The notes under the pieces: generated by a model
Seen by the model: only the letters and a program-made list of their open reading frames with translations
What the model was told of the DNA's origin: nothing
Database searches by the model: none
Shown here: positions 17,851 through 27,251 of the stretch, piece after piece
How the letters are laid out: each line of letters opens with the position of its first letter
Numbering within the stretch: the first letter of the stretch is position 1
Assembly: GCA_046260155.1 (NCBI GenBank)
Contig: JBJYXV010000045.1
Span: 62,001-126,000 of the forward strand
DNA: 64,000 bases
Direction: 5' to 3'
Origin: PFL25 sp046260155
GTDB lineage: Bacteria > Chloroflexota > Anaerolineae > Anaerolineales > UBA4823
Translations under genes and position numbers: made by a program

Positions 17851-19806
17851 TTACGACGAAATATCAATTTTCTCTACTATCTTTTCTGATTCCACCTCCT
17901 TTCTGGCGGTTTGCTCCATTTCCACGATCGCACCTACCACCGCTTCAATCGCCACCCGCTGTTTGCGATACAAATCTGCTTCTGACATCGCCAGGCGCAT
18001 CGCAATTTCTCGCACCTTGCGGCCTTCCAAAAATTTTAAGTCCAATATATTATATAGTATCCAGTCTGCAGTGAAGCGCCTTTCTCCACCAGGTTTCACA
18101 TTATCAATTCCTTTGAGCAAAATCGAGCGCAGTGCATTCGTCGGGTTACCATCATGCTGCTCAACCGCCTGCTGGACGACTGTTAAATTGATCAGGGGGC
18201 TTTGGGAAAGCTTTGGGCCACCCCAATAATGGCTCAATGCATCCTTGACCCATTTGGACATCTTGCGATCATCCAGTGCGACATCTGAAGTGATCAGCAC
18301 ATCTGTACCATCATAGCGTGCTGCTGCCCGCAATCGCTGGATCAATTCCACCTGGGGTGTCAGCTCCTCTACTGTGGTGAACACTTGCTGCTGTTTTCGC
18401 ACATCTAGAAGTGCCATCTCTGCTCTGCGCGACAGGATTGTGATTGCTTCAATTTCCTCCAGGTCGAGTGATTCGCTCGGGCTGCGTTCCACACCGATGA
18501 TGCCGTAAAGTTGCTCATCACTGTCATTCTCTTCGAACAATGGAGCCAACCAATATTTTCGCCAGATGAACAATGAACCAGTTTCTGAACGTTCAACATC
18601 CATCTTTCCATTTCTGGCAACAACGTTGAAAAGATCAGCCTGGGTCTCAATCTCCTCAAAGGGTTGTTCCTCACCAAGGGTCAATAACATCTCCGGACCA
18701 TCTGTATCTAAGACAACGATAAATGCATTCGTCACTTGGAGCCGGTCACAGAGTGCAGCTAGTACCGATTCAAGAAAATCCTTGAGATCTCCCGTGGTTA
18801 AGAGTCTTTCCTCGAGAGACTGGATCAATTGCAGTTTATCTGGATTGCCGCCATGAAATAGCCATCTCTCCCAATAGGGTGCTACCAGGGTGATCAGGTG
18901 CTCCATGATTAATAAGCTGACCACGGTTACGATCGGTACAACAATCGGATTTTGCATACCGATTCGCTCCCCATAACGCGTGAGCATCGTAACCAGAGCG
19001 AGAATGACCGAAGCAGTGACCGGTCCGCGCATTAACCATTTGAACAAACGCCTCTTGACCACCCGGTCAGGCCAGGACACCCCAAAAAAAGCAACCGCAT
19101 AAGCCATTAACACCAACAAGATGGTTACCAGCAAGTTGCTCAAAGTGGATGCTGTCCAGAAGATCAACGGGTGATTCTTGACCAGGTTGGATCCGAAAAG
19201 CAGGAAGGGATAGGAACCCAGGATTGGTGCCAGGGCGCCGATCAGCAGGTAGCGCATCCGGCGGCGGCTGGTTCGAGTGACAGTACGCCGGTAAGCTCTC
19301 CATAAATTAATCCCGGAAACCGTGATCACAGCCAGGTAATAAAAAGCAAAAACCCAGGTAAGGGTGGTCCTCTGGAGATGCGGGGCGGGACCAATATCCA
19401 GGATTACTGGACCGACCAGCCAATCTGTAGGTAAGAGTAGTACGAAGGCCGAAGAGATCAGGTACAGCAGCCAGACCAGGCGTCTTCGCCTCCCGCGGGA
19501 AGGCCTGCCGGTCGTTTCCAGCAGAGCATCAGAGAAATGGAGATATGCCGGAGGCAGGAAGATGATCCCGATCCATTGTATGCGCATCCAAAATTCTAGC
19601 TGTGTGATTGAATTTGCATCGCTGGAGATCGCATCCCCTACGGATACCAGAACCAGGCACATCAGAATGATGGCAAAGGATCTGGCAACTCGATCACGCA
19701 AGTTAAAGGAGAGTGCATAGAGTAACAGCGAAAATGCCGTGATTGCAATTCCTGCCGTCAACAAATCATTCATCCCCCTGAGCACATCAAGGATACCCTG
19801 GAGCAT
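17851..19806 (-). CDS. 7TM sensor with GAF-like domain and C-terminal helical/HTH-like region
   Basis: A 651-residue membrane protein. Residues about 8-235 form seven predicted membrane helices resembling the 7TM N-terminal module of histidine kinases. One or two further hydrophobic helices follow (about 255-305). A GAF-like sensor region covers about 325-480 (LLTTGDLKDFLESVLAALCDRLQVTNAFIVV). The C-terminus (about 500-651) has no HisKA or HATPase motif. It instead carries EGRKVREIAMRLAMSEADLYRKQRVAIEAV, which reads like a helix-turn-helix. It may be a membrane-tethered transcription regulator or a partner-dependent sensor. Both are inference. The first gene downstream is the S1-domain protein. 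Confidence 0.6.
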   Translation of the reverse strand: MLQGILDVLRGMNDLLTAGIAITAFSLLLYALSFNLRDRVARSFAIILMCLVLVSVGDAISSDANSITQLEFWMRIQWIGIIFLPPAYLHFSDALLETTGRPSRGRRRRLVWLLYLISSAFVLLLPTDWLVGPVILDIGPAPHLQRTTLTWVFAFYYLAVITVSGINLWRAYRRTVTRTSRRRMRYLLIGALAPILGSYPFLLFGSNLVKNHPLIFWTASTLSNLLVTILLVLMAYAVAFFGVSWPDRVVKRRLFKWLMRGPVTASVILALVTMLTRYGERIGMQNPIVVPIVTVVSLLIMEHLITLVAPYWERWLFHGGNPDKLQLIQSLEERLLTTGDLKDFLESVLAALCDRLQVTNAFIVVLDTDGPEMLLTLGEEQPFEEIETQADLFNVVARNGKMDVERSETGSLFIWRKYWLAPLFEENDSDEQLYGIIGVERSPSESLDLEEIEAITILSRRAEMALLDVRKQQQVFTTVEELTPQVELIQRLRAAARYDGTDVLITSDVALDDRKMSKWVKDALSHYWGGPKLSQSPLINLTVVQQAVEQHDGNPTNALRSILLKGIDNVKPGGERRFTADWILYNILDLKFLEGRKVREIAMRLAMSEADLYRKQRVAIEAVVGAIVEMEQTARKEVESEKIVEKIDISS

Positions 19807-19835
19807 AATACAGTTATCTCAGAAAAATCATACCT

Positions 19836-20378
19836 CTAAATGACCCATTTTGTGAAGAAGATCGCAATATCCCTGTTGGGATAATAATGGTCGATATATC
19901 CACAATAATCAAAACCGAGCCGTTGAGCCAGGTTGATCGCGGGAAAATTCTTGGTTTGCATGCCGAGCACAAGCCGTTGGCTTTTTGTTTTCATCTTGAT
20001 CCAATCTAGTGCCGCGAGCGTCAAAGCCGTTCCGATCCCCTGCCGGCGCATATTTGGCTCAACCACCAGGTCCAGCATTAAGGTGGAAACGGGGATCATA
20101 TTTTCTACCAGGCTGGTATATCCCACCGGTTTCTGGGAATAAATTGCCACCAGCACTCCAGAATAACTATCCCAATTGCTCTTGAATGCCTTTAATGGGC
20201 GCGGGTAATCCACTTTAGCCATTCTGGGTAATCGCACTTCCCGAAATGCTGCGCCGATATTTCCGGATACAAATTGAGGATCCATCTGCCAGACATGATC
20301 GCTGGTGTAGCTGGGGTCGATTTTTATCAGTAGTTCGATATCTTCTTCTTGTGCCGGCCGTATTTCAATCTCAGGCAT
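19836..20378 (-). CDS. GNAT-family N-acetyltransferase
   Basis: A 180-residue acetyltransferase. The acetyl-CoA binding motif A is clear (VEPNMRRQGIGTALTLAALDWI, about 108-129), followed by AINLAQRLGFDYCGY typical of motif B. The N-terminal IEIRPAQEEDIELLIKID is the usual first strand and helix. The substrate cannot be predicted. AAGGAAG lies 10 bp before the start. Confidence 0.85.
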   Translation of the reverse strand: MPEIEIRPAQEEDIELLIKIDPSYTSDHVWQMDPQFVSGNIGAAFREVRLPRMAKVDYPRPLKAFKSNWDSYSGVLVAIYSQKPVGYTSLVENMIPVSTLMLDLVVEPNMRRQGIGTALTLAALDWIKMKTKSQRLVLGMQTKNFPAINLAQRLGFDYCGYIDHYYPNRDIAIFFTKWVI

Positions 20379-20408
20379 TAATTATTGACTTCCTTTTCAA
20401 AGAAAAAT

Positions 20409-21116
20409 CTATGGTTCCGAGGGATTATTGACATTTACTTGGATTACGCACGGCTCAAGATTTTCTCCCTGGTTGTCCACAATTACTAATCTTAACATAT
20501 ATTCGCCGGGAGCCATTGTGCGTGTATCCCACTGACCTAATTCACCATCCTGCACGATTTCTCTCCCTGCTTGTATGGTTTGCCAAACCGTTTCTCCAGG
20601 CCTCGCGGCTTCATATTTATAAAAACCAAAATTCTGTACATCAGCTGTCCCCTTGATTACCACCAGACCGCTAATTTCAGCACCGTCAACCGGTTCTGTT
20701 AACATGATCTGGCCTGGGATACATCCTTCTCCGGCTACCTCGCTGGCAGCTGTCGAGGGAATGCCAATATCAGTTGGCAAATCGGTTTCCTCCTGGAGAA
20801 CCTCTCCTTCCAAAGTGGATCCCGGCGAGCTTGTAAGATCAATCACCGGGGACTGCTGGGGAAGCGCAGCAGGAAATGCGGGTTCAATAAATGTCACGAC
20901 AATAAATATCGCAACTGCTATCACAAACAGTAAAACCAGCATTCCTGCCGCCTGGTTGAGGTGAGATTGGGCACTTTCCCGTTCCAGGCCGAAAGCTGCG
21001 CGGCGCAGTTCTTCCCATGCCAGGATAAACTTGCGGATATAGATTAATCCCGCCAGTATCAGGATCACATACATCCACATTTCATAGGTTCTGAAAAAAC
21101 TGAGTGCTTCTTGCAT
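20409..21116 (-). CDS. Membrane protein with C-terminal Ig-like domain, unknown function
   Basis: A 235-residue protein I do not recognise as a named family. Two membrane helices are visible (about 13-31 and 57-77), with a short charged loop between them. An acidic/Ser-Thr linker follows (about 84-128). The C-terminus (about 130-232: IMLTEPVDGAEISGLVVIKGTAD...GEYMLRLVIVDNQGE) looks like an extracellular Ig-like beta-sandwich of the kind found in Chloroflexota surface proteins. No ribosome site is obvious before the ATG. Confidence 0.65.
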   Translation of the reverse strand: MQEALSFFRTYEMWMYVILILAGLIYIRKFILAWEELRRAAFGLERESAQSHLNQAAGMLVLLFVIAVAIFIVVTFIEPAFPAALPQQSPVIDLTSSPGSTLEGEVLQEETDLPTDIGIPSTAASEVAGEGCIPGQIMLTEPVDGAEISGLVVIKGTADVQNFGFYKYEAARPGETVWQTIQAGREIVQDGELGQWDTRTMAPGEYMLRLVIVDNQGENLEPCVIQVNVNNPSEP

Positions 21117-21173
21117 GGGTTTAGCGCATATTTTATTTTTAAGCGGGTTCGAAGGATAATCCCCCCCTTGGGA

Positions 21174-22010
21174 TCACAGTCGTTTTAGTACATATCGGAT
21201 GATATGAGTCAGGCGAGGTACTACGATCTTGCCTGCTTCTAATACTTCTTCATGAGTTGTCAGCGTATTTCCGTCCAGGTTTGCCTTGTTGCTGATCGTC
21301 GAGAGTCCTAAAACCCGCATTCCCCCATGGCGAGCTACAGTGACTTCTGGAACTGTTGACATCCCGACCGCATCGACACCAATCGCTTTCAAAAAGCGTA
21401 AATCAGCAGGTGTTTCAAATGAGGGACCCGCGAGACAGATGTACACACCCTCCCGCAGTGGAAAATCTTGACCTGCTGCCGCTTCTCGTGCCAGGGCACC
21501 TAAATCCTCGTCGTAAGCCCTGCTCATATCAGGGAAACGAGGACCTATCGAATCCAAATTCGGTCCACGTAATGGACTTTCTCCCGCCATACCCAATAAA
21601 TTTATATGGTCACTAATCAGCATTACATCACCTGGCTCATACTCCGGGTTGATGCCTCCCGCGGCATTGGTAACAATCAGGATTTCAAGGCCTAAACGTT
21701 GCATGACGCGTACCGGGAAACCGATTTGAGACATGCTGTAACCCTCGTAAAAGTGTGTCCGCCCTTGCATGATGAGTACGTTCTGGTGCTCTAAATTGCC
21801 GACCACCAGTCGACCCTGGTGCCCTTCAACTGTTGAGACTGGCCAGTGTGGAATCTCTGCATAGGGAATATACACCGCTTTTTCAACTGCCTCTGCCAGG
21901 CCTCCTAAACCTGATCCAAGGATCATACCCACATGAGGTTGGAGTCCAATCCGCTCTCGGATTGTATTGGTTGCTTCATCAATTTGGTTCAGCCCGATAA
22001 ATTCACTCAT
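21174..22010 (-). CDS. punA: Purine-nucleoside phosphorylase
   Basis: A 278-residue enzyme of the trimeric PNP/MTAP family, which splits purine (deoxy)nucleosides with phosphate into base and pentose-1-phosphate. Key family segments are present: ILGSGLGGL (phosphate loop), GHQGRLVVG, MQGRTHFYEG, TNAAGGINP, and GPSFETPADLRFL followed by VGMSTVPEV. The STISNKA stretch near the C-terminus, with Asn in the purine pocket, fits the PNP rather than the MTA phosphorylase branch. GGGAAG lies 6-7 bp upstream of the start. Confidence 0.92.
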   Translation of the reverse strand: MSEFIGLNQIDEATNTIRERIGLQPHVGMILGSGLGGLAEAVEKAVYIPYAEIPHWPVSTVEGHQGRLVVGNLEHQNVLIMQGRTHFYEGYSMSQIGFPVRVMQRLGLEILIVTNAAGGINPEYEPGDVMLISDHINLLGMAGESPLRGPNLDSIGPRFPDMSRAYDEDLGALAREAAAGQDFPLREGVYICLAGPSFETPADLRFLKAIGVDAVGMSTVPEVTVARHGGMRVLGLSTISNKANLDGNTLTTHEEVLEAGKIVVPRLTHIIRYVLKRL

Positions 22011-22036
22011 CTTAGCTTCCCTTTTTATAATTCCGG

Positions 22037-22930
22037 TTATTCTTCCTTGTCGCAGTTTGCTTCCAGCCGGCGGATCAGGGCTTGGGTGGAGAGATGGTTG
22101 CGGTGACCCAAGCGCATTTGAATCTCTCTAATCGGTAAGCCAGCCTTTTTCATGCGTAGAACCGCAGTATGCCTCACGATCCGTGGTGATAATTCTACTG
22201 TGGGATTCACCTGTTGTCCCCAAAATTTTAAGATCTGCCAGATCCCCTGGCGGCTCAGGCGACCGTCCATTTGGCTGATGAACAAAGCTGGCTCACCTGG
22301 TTTGTGCAGCAAATTTAGCCGCCCTTCCCGGACATATTCCTCGATAACTTCATGGGCTTCCCCCAAACCCAACCAAACATCTCCCGCCGAATCAAGGGAA
22401 ACATGAAATCTCTTCGCGTTAAGGTCCAGGTCGGTCATATCCAAATCGGTCAGCTGGCCGACAGAAAGGCCTGTCTCTAAAAGAATCATGAAAATCGCCT
22501 GGTCTCTCAATGCCCTCGGCCTGGGTGATGAACTCATGATCAGCAGTAAAGATTGAATCTGCTCCCGGTTTAGACAGGCTGAAGAATCTCTCTCCGGTAT
22601 CTTGCTGATTATGCTGAGTATTTCGTTGTCACTCGCGGAAAAATACTCCGCTTCCAATATTCTTTCCTGGACCAGGTAATCCTGAAAATACTTTAAGGTT
22701 GCCAGTCTCCTCACCAGCGTATTCCTGCTCCTTCCCTGCTGGCGTTCTGACTCAAGAAATTTCGTGATCTGTTCGTTGTTCAAATCTGTGATGCGAGCGG
22801 GGCGAGAATTATGGCTCTTGACAAAGAGCAAAAAAACACGCAAATCATTGGCATAAGCCAGCTGCGTGCTTTCAGAATAGGCTGGATCTGTCTCCAATTT
22901 TCTCAGAAAGGCGTTTACTTCGATCTCCAT
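22037..22930 (-). CDS. Tyrosine-recombinase-fold protein lacking catalytic residues
   Basis: A 297-residue intact protein with full XerC/XerD layout: an N-terminal SAM-like core-binding domain (about 1-90: FLRKLETDPAYSESTQLAYANDLRVFL) and a catalytic-type domain (about 115-297). The active site is degraded. The usual TGLRxSEL reads TGLSVGQL, so the first Arg is missing. The beta-hairpin Lys is not seen. The HxxRH box reads RIVRH. The LGH box is kept, but the Tyr position nine residues on is Leu (STQALIRRL), and no later Tyr exists. Strand cleavage therefore looks impossible, while DNA binding may persist. It lies just behind punA's start, with no att sites or mobile genes around. Confidence 0.8.
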   Translation of the reverse strand: MEIEVNAFLRKLETDPAYSESTQLAYANDLRVFLLFVKSHNSRPARITDLNNEQITKFLESERQQGRSRNTLVRRLATLKYFQDYLVQERILEAEYFSASDNEILSIISKIPERDSSACLNREQIQSLLLIMSSSPRPRALRDQAIFMILLETGLSVGQLTDLDMTDLDLNAKRFHVSLDSAGDVWLGLGEAHEVIEEYVREGRLNLLHKPGEPALFISQMDGRLSRQGIWQILKFWGQQVNPTVELSPRIVRHTAVLRMKKAGLPIREIQMRLGHRNHLSTQALIRRLEANCDKEE

Positions 22931-23027
22931 CGGCCACCTGTGAGTCTTGAAGATTCCCCAAGTTGAAAATTGATCGCCAAGGATAACAGGGCCTTTTTAT
23001 TGGTGCCCGTCCTCCTTCGGCGCAATA

Positions 23028-24077
23028 TTATATCATACTGCTTTCGATGACCTCCCTGAAAACGATGATCGCCCGATCAATATCCTCGTCTTCGATCATA
23101 TAATGAGTCACAAGCCGGAACCGCCGTTTCCCAGTCACACCAACCAGGACACCGCTGCTTTTTAATCTCGCGGCCGCTTCTGTAGCAGATATTGGGACTT
23201 GGTTTTCCAAAGAGATAAAGACCATATTTGTATATGGCGTTCCCGGATCCAGGAGCACGCCCGGGACCTGTGCAAGACCTTCTGCCAGATCGGATGCCCG
23301 CCTGTGATCTTCCGGAAGGCGGGAGATCATCGTTTCGAGCGACACGACCCCAGCAGCCGCTAATACCCCTGCCTGCCTCATCCCGCCTCCCAGTTGTTTC
23401 CTCATCCGCCTCGCCTGGTGGATAAAGGCAGTGGAGCCACAGAGAACAGAACCCACTGGCGCAGCCAACCCTTTACTCAAACAAAAAGTCACTGAATCAG
23501 CCGGGCCAGCCAGGTCGACCGCTTTCACATTCAGTGCGGTCGCCGCGTTGAATATTCTAGCCCCGTCCAGGTGCAATTGAAGATCGTGTTGATGAGCGGT
23601 ATCAGCAGCTTGCTGCATATAGTCCGGGGTGAGAGCAACACCACCACAGCGATTGTGGGTGTTTTCCAGGACTACCAGACGGGAAATGGGAAAATGGACA
23701 TCATCAGGACGGACCGCACCCTCAATATCATCTATCAGCAGGGTGCCATCTAGCTGGTTGCTGATCGTGTGGGGATGCACTCCCCCCAATGCTGCTGCAC
23801 CACCGGCTTCGAATAAAAAAGTATGCGATAGATGACCTAAGATAAATTCATCCCCGCGAGTGCAGTGCGACAGGATCGCCGCCAGATTTCCCATCGTCCC
23901 GCTCGGCACAAACACGGCAGCTTCTTTGCCCATCAAGGTGGCCGACATTTCTTCGAGCTGGTTGATAGTAGGATCTTCTCCATAAACATCATCCCCAACT
24001 TTCGCTTCTGCCATTGCTGCTCGCATCTGTGGAGTGGGAAGGGTTACCGTATCAGAACGCAAGTCAATCCAATCCAT
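23028..24077 (-). CDS. ltaE: Low-specificity L-threonine aldolase
   Basis: A 349-residue PLP enzyme that splits threonine and allo-threonine to glycine and acetaldehyde. It opens with DLRSDTVTLPTPQMR, the classic N-terminus of the family. GDDVYGEDPT and the PLP-lysine segment FCLSKGLAAPVGS are intact. I chose ATG 24077 over a start 33 bp upstream because AGGAGA (24085-24090) is spaced 7 bp from it and the family motif begins there. It lies 61 bp downstream of the RluD-type gene on the same strand. Confidence 0.92.
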   Translation of the reverse strand: MDWIDLRSDTVTLPTPQMRAAMAEAKVGDDVYGEDPTINQLEEMSATLMGKEAAVFVPSGTMGNLAAILSHCTRGDEFILGHLSHTFLFEAGGAAALGGVHPHTISNQLDGTLLIDDIEGAVRPDDVHFPISRLVVLENTHNRCGGVALTPDYMQQAADTAHQHDLQLHLDGARIFNAATALNVKAVDLAGPADSVTFCLSKGLAAPVGSVLCGSTAFIHQARRMRKQLGGGMRQAGVLAAAGVVSLETMISRLPEDHRRASDLAEGLAQVPGVLLDPGTPYTNMVFISLENQVPISATEAAARLKSSGVLVGVTGKRRFRLVTHYMIEDEDIDRAIIVFREVIESSMI

Positions 24078-24138
24078 TATCTTCTCTCCTATTCTTTCAG
24101 GGTGCTTCACAATGATTAATCCCGGGCCTGCGGGAGGT

Positions 24139-25062
24139 TCAATCTGCCGCCAGTGAATCGAGAATCACGGATAAATCATGGGGTAGCGGGGCCTCAAATT
24201 CAACTGGTTCCGATTCTCCTGGCAGCCGGATGCGTAACCGTGCAGCATGTAAGAACTGGCGATTTATTTTCAGGCTGGGGCGGCGCCTGCCATAAATCCG
24301 ATCTCCAACTACCGGGCAGTCAAGGAAAGCCAAGTGTAGTCGAATTTGATGTGTTCTTCCGGTGATTGGGTGTACTTCCAGCAAAGTATGCTTTTCATAT
24401 TCCGAAATCGTCGAGTATTCGCTGATCGCCGATCGTCCTTTGCCAGGTGGCACAACAGCCATCCGCTTGCGATCCCCTGGATCCCTTCCTATGGCTGCTT
24501 CAACCCGGCCGCGTGCTGTCGGTGGAGCACCATCAACGAGAGCCAGGTACGTTTTATAAACGCGCCGGGCGCGAAACTCCTCCTGTAGCCACTGGTGAGC
24601 TACGTCATTCTTAGCCAGCAGAATCAACCCGGAAGTGTCTTTATCTAACCGGTGGACAATCCCGGGACGCTGAATTCCCCCCACCCCTTCGATGTCACCG
24701 GCATGCGCTAAGGCTGCATGCACCAGCGTCCCCGATGTATGACCCGCTGCCGGGTGGACCACCATCCCTGCTGGCTTGTTGATGGCGATTAAATCTCCAT
24801 TTTCAAACACGATCTCTAATGGAATCGCTTCCGGGATCAAACTGGTTGCCTGGGGACTGGGAATTCTGATGCTGATCTGGGCTGCCTTCTCAACGGTCGT
24901 GCCGCTCTTCGTGACCATGACACCATCCACCTCAACACAACCTGTTTTGATCAGGGATTGCAATCGCGAACGGGAAAATTCCGGGAGCTGTGTTACCAGA
25001 AATTTATCGAGTCTTTGGGCTTCATCTTGCTCACAGGTAAACTGAACAAGCCGATCAGTCAC
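24139..25062 (-). CDS. rluD: RluA/RluD-family 23S rRNA pseudouridine synthase
   Basis: A 307-residue enzyme. The N-terminal S4 RNA-binding domain (about 10-65: RLDKFLVTQLPEFSRSRLQSLIKTG) precedes the catalytic domain, which has HRLDKDTSGLILLAKN (catalytic Asp) and GRTHQIRLHLAFL. I start it at GTG 25062, which has GGGGAG 7 bp upstream and overlaps the lspA stop by 8 bp. The longer open frame into lspA is not needed. The lspA-rluD order with an overlap is very common in bacteria and supports translational coupling. The exact target uridines are not provable from sequence. Confidence 0.9.
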   Translation of the reverse strand: MTDRLVQFTCEQDEAQRLDKFLVTQLPEFSRSRLQSLIKTGCVEVDGVMVTKSGTTVEKAAQISIRIPSPQATSLIPEAIPLEIVFENGDLIAINKPAGMVVHPAAGHTSGTLVHAALAHAGDIEGVGGIQRPGIVHRLDKDTSGLILLAKNDVAHQWLQEEFRARRVYKTYLALVDGAPPTARGRVEAAIGRDPGDRKRMAVVPPGKGRSAISEYSTISEYEKHTLLEVHPITGRTHQIRLHLAFLDCPVVGDRIYGRRRPSLKINRQFLHAARLRIRLPGESEPVEFEAPLPHDLSVILDSLAAD

Positions 25063-25630
25063 CAAGGTGCTCCCCACCGATCTGGTTGCTGCTGCTATCG
25101 GAGGAAATCTCCTCTTCTGGCAGCTCCGGGGCTTTATCCTTATGGCGCTCCTGCGTCCATACCCCATACAGTAAAACGATTACACCCAATGTGATGGATA
25201 GATCAGCCACGTTGAATACTGGAAACCTCCAGATCGAGACATAATCTGTTACCCACCCAATCGTTATGCGGTCAATCAAGTTGCCTAGTGCACCACCAAA
25301 TTCCAATGCCATCGCCAGCCTCAGCGTCCAATCATCCCTCGGTACGCGGGGGAAATAGTAAACGATCGCGATGGCGACAACCACGGCTAAAATCGCAATA
25401 AAATCTCCCAGCGCAGGCAGCACCCCGAATGCTGCTCCTGTATTTTTCCAATTAACGATGCGCGCATACGGTTCAAGCCATGCCCACGGCACCCACCATT
25501 CTCCCAAAGGGATATTTGTCCTGACCAGAGCTTTTGTAACTTGATCCAGTAAGATGATCGCGCCGCCAACCCCGAAAAGGGTTAAATAATCTCGCAAGTA
25601 GTTTGGTGAAGATTTTGTCGTTGGTTTCAT
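25055..25630 (-). CDS. lspA: Lipoprotein signal peptidase (signal peptidase II)
   Basis: A 191-residue membrane protease that removes signal peptides from prolipoproteins. Four membrane segments are visible, and both catalytic-Asp motifs are intact (GGALGNLIDR and FNVADLSI). The charged tail after the last helix (about 30 residues rich in Asp, Glu and Ser) is longer than usual. I chose ATG 25630 (MKPTTKSS). An upstream ATG at 25663 would overlap the previous gene by 23 bp and cannot be excluded. Lipobox-like proteins in this window (CapA-like, ModA) are possible clients. Confidence 0.9.
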   Translation of the reverse strand: MKPTTKSSPNYLRDYLTLFGVGGAIILLDQVTKALVRTNIPLGEWWVPWAWLEPYARIVNWKNTGAAFGVLPALGDFIAILAVVVAIAIVYYFPRVPRDDWTLRLAMALEFGGALGNLIDRITIGWVTDYVSIWRFPVFNVADLSITLGVIVLLYGVWTQERHKDKAPELPEEEISSDSSSNQIGGEHLGD

Positions 25631-25640
25631 GGGGTAGATT

Positions 25641-26180
25641 TTACTCGATGTTGCAGGGATCATGTCTGATCACGGGTGACATTTTCTGGTATTCCACCCG
25701 TGCTTCCCCGTAAACTGGAAGTTTTCGATGTAGTTCGTCCATCTCTTCGACGGATTTAAACCATACCAAGTGGGCTGCACAATGTGATCCCTTGTTCCTG
25801 CAATCACTCGCTCCAAAACCAGGTACTGGGATTTCCGCACCAGGCAGCTGACGTATACATCGGGCCCATTCGCACTCCAGGTGCTCTCTCGAAATCAGAT
25901 AAAAATACCCGCTCACTGCAGTTATCCATCTCAACCAATCGATGTGCCAATGCAATCGCTCACTTCTTCTCATGTGGCGACCCAAACGGCCTCGCAAACC
26001 ACCCGCTCCTTGAGCACTGCCAATATATAAATATTCACCCTGAGGAAGAGTAAATTCCCCCAGCTTTCCAACCCGAATGTTTTGTTGGGAATTCAAATGC
26101 AGATGCAGTATATAAGTTCCAGGTGACGTGGGTAAAGTGCCAGTTGGTTGATCTGAGCTCGTCTGGTAGCTATCGGCCAT
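25641..26180 (-). CDS. DUF123 / Uri-type GIY-YIG nuclease-like protein
   Basis: A 179-residue protein matching the DUF123 (COG1833) family: GTYILHLHL, GEYLYIGSAQGAGGLRGRLGRH and HWHIDWLRW, then a Cys-containing segment (ASDCRNKGSHCAAHLVWF). The family is placed in the GIY-YIG endonuclease superfamily by fold, and its members are small stand-alone proteins of unproven function in most bacteria. It lies upstream of lspA on the same strand. Confidence 0.8.
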   Translation of the reverse strand: MADSYQTSSDQPTGTLPTSPGTYILHLHLNSQQNIRVGKLGEFTLPQGEYLYIGSAQGAGGLRGRLGRHMRRSERLHWHIDWLRWITAVSGYFYLISREHLECEWARCIRQLPGAEIPVPGFGASDCRNKGSHCAAHLVWFKSVEEMDELHRKLPVYGEARVEYQKMSPVIRHDPCNIE

Positions 26181-26414
26181 TAGGTTAGCGAGTAAATTGC
26201 TGATGACTTCAGCGATTCCATGATAGGTATATTCACTTATTTACATTGAATTGTACGCTGATTTTTTTACTTGTAGACCGTTTCGACTATCATGTCGTGG
26301 AAATTAGAAACCCAATTAACTTCAGTGGTATTGGTTGAAGGTGCCGCCCGATGCGCAGACAGTTAAATCCCGGCCGCGAATTGCACTAACTCTGGAAACC
26401 ATAGGCCACGGTAA

Positions 26415-27251
26415 TTACAGATCTCTTCTGCTGAATAATCTGACGGCCAGCAGTAGAGCCAGGATGGCATAGATCATTCCATAGATAACCATCAGCAGGC
26501 TGGGCATGGAGGCAGCAGTAAAAGGAGAAATACCCAACGCACTCACTATCGGGGATTGCATCTCATAAGCCGCTCGTTTCCAGAGAGCTTCACTGGGGAT
26601 CAGCAAGCTCGATACAATCCCCACATTGACCGCAGTTTGATTTTGGACATACGATCCGAATTGCTCAATCCAACCCCCGACAAAAGCGATCCCAAACATT
26701 CCAAAAACCATCACACCATTCGCCAGAGTTGATAATACCGCCCCCCCGGCGAGCGAAACCCCGAGCAGTAGAACAGCATTCATCCACATGAGCCCCAAAC
26801 CGCGCAGCACATTTGGTGCAAGGTAATCCGAAATGAAATAGACCAATACGATCGTACCACCTGCCATTAGCAGTAGGTAGAGGGATAACATGCCCACAAA
26901 TCCTAACCATTTCCCTAATACGATTTCCCATCGCTGCACTGGTTTGGATACCAGGGTATGAATCGTTCCAGAAGCGATCTCTCCGGAAAGCGTATCCACC
27001 GAAGTCAAGACCACCATCGTGGATGTAAGGAAATTGACGACATACAAACCTGCCATGAAGAGAAAACTGCGTATCTGGTTGAGCTCCAGCAAACCCGGTC
27101 CGAACTGCGATCGGGTGGTCTCCTGGTCAACATAATAAAAACCCAATGCATAAATCACCAGGTAGATCAATCCCAATACGAGTGCAGCGAGCAGGATCCT
27201 GCGCCGTGCTGCTTCCCGGAAAGTGAGCCGCGCCATCACAAGTATCGTCAT
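26415..27251 (-). CDS. ABC-2 type transporter permease
   Basis: A 278-residue membrane protein with about six hydrophobic helices, in the arrangement of ABC-2 exporter permeases. The cytoplasmic N-terminus MARLTFREAARRRILLA and the long loop before helix 2 (VVLTSVDTLSGEIASGTIHTL) are typical. The ATG overlaps the stop of the ATPase gene before it (TTATGA), so the pair forms one exporter. The substrate is unknown. Confidence 0.88.
   Translation of the reverse strand: MTILVMARLTFREAARRRILLAALVLGLIYLVIYALGFYYVDQETTRSQFGPGLLELNQIRSFLFMAGLYVVNFLTSTMVVLTSVDTLSGEIASGTIHTLVSKPVQRWEIVLGKWLGFVGMLSLYLLLMAGGTIVLVYFISDYLAPNVLRGLGLMWMNAVLLLGVSLAGGAVLSTLANGVMVFGMFGIAFVGGWIEQFGSYVQNQTAVNVGIVSSLLIPSEALWKRAAYEMQSPIVSALGISPFTAASMPSLLMVIYGMIYAILALLLAVRLFSRRDL

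Noticed and set aside
22037..22930. Mobile element or integron integrase
   Set aside because: The recombinase fold lacks catalytic residues, and no att-like repeats, cargo or mobile genes lie around it.
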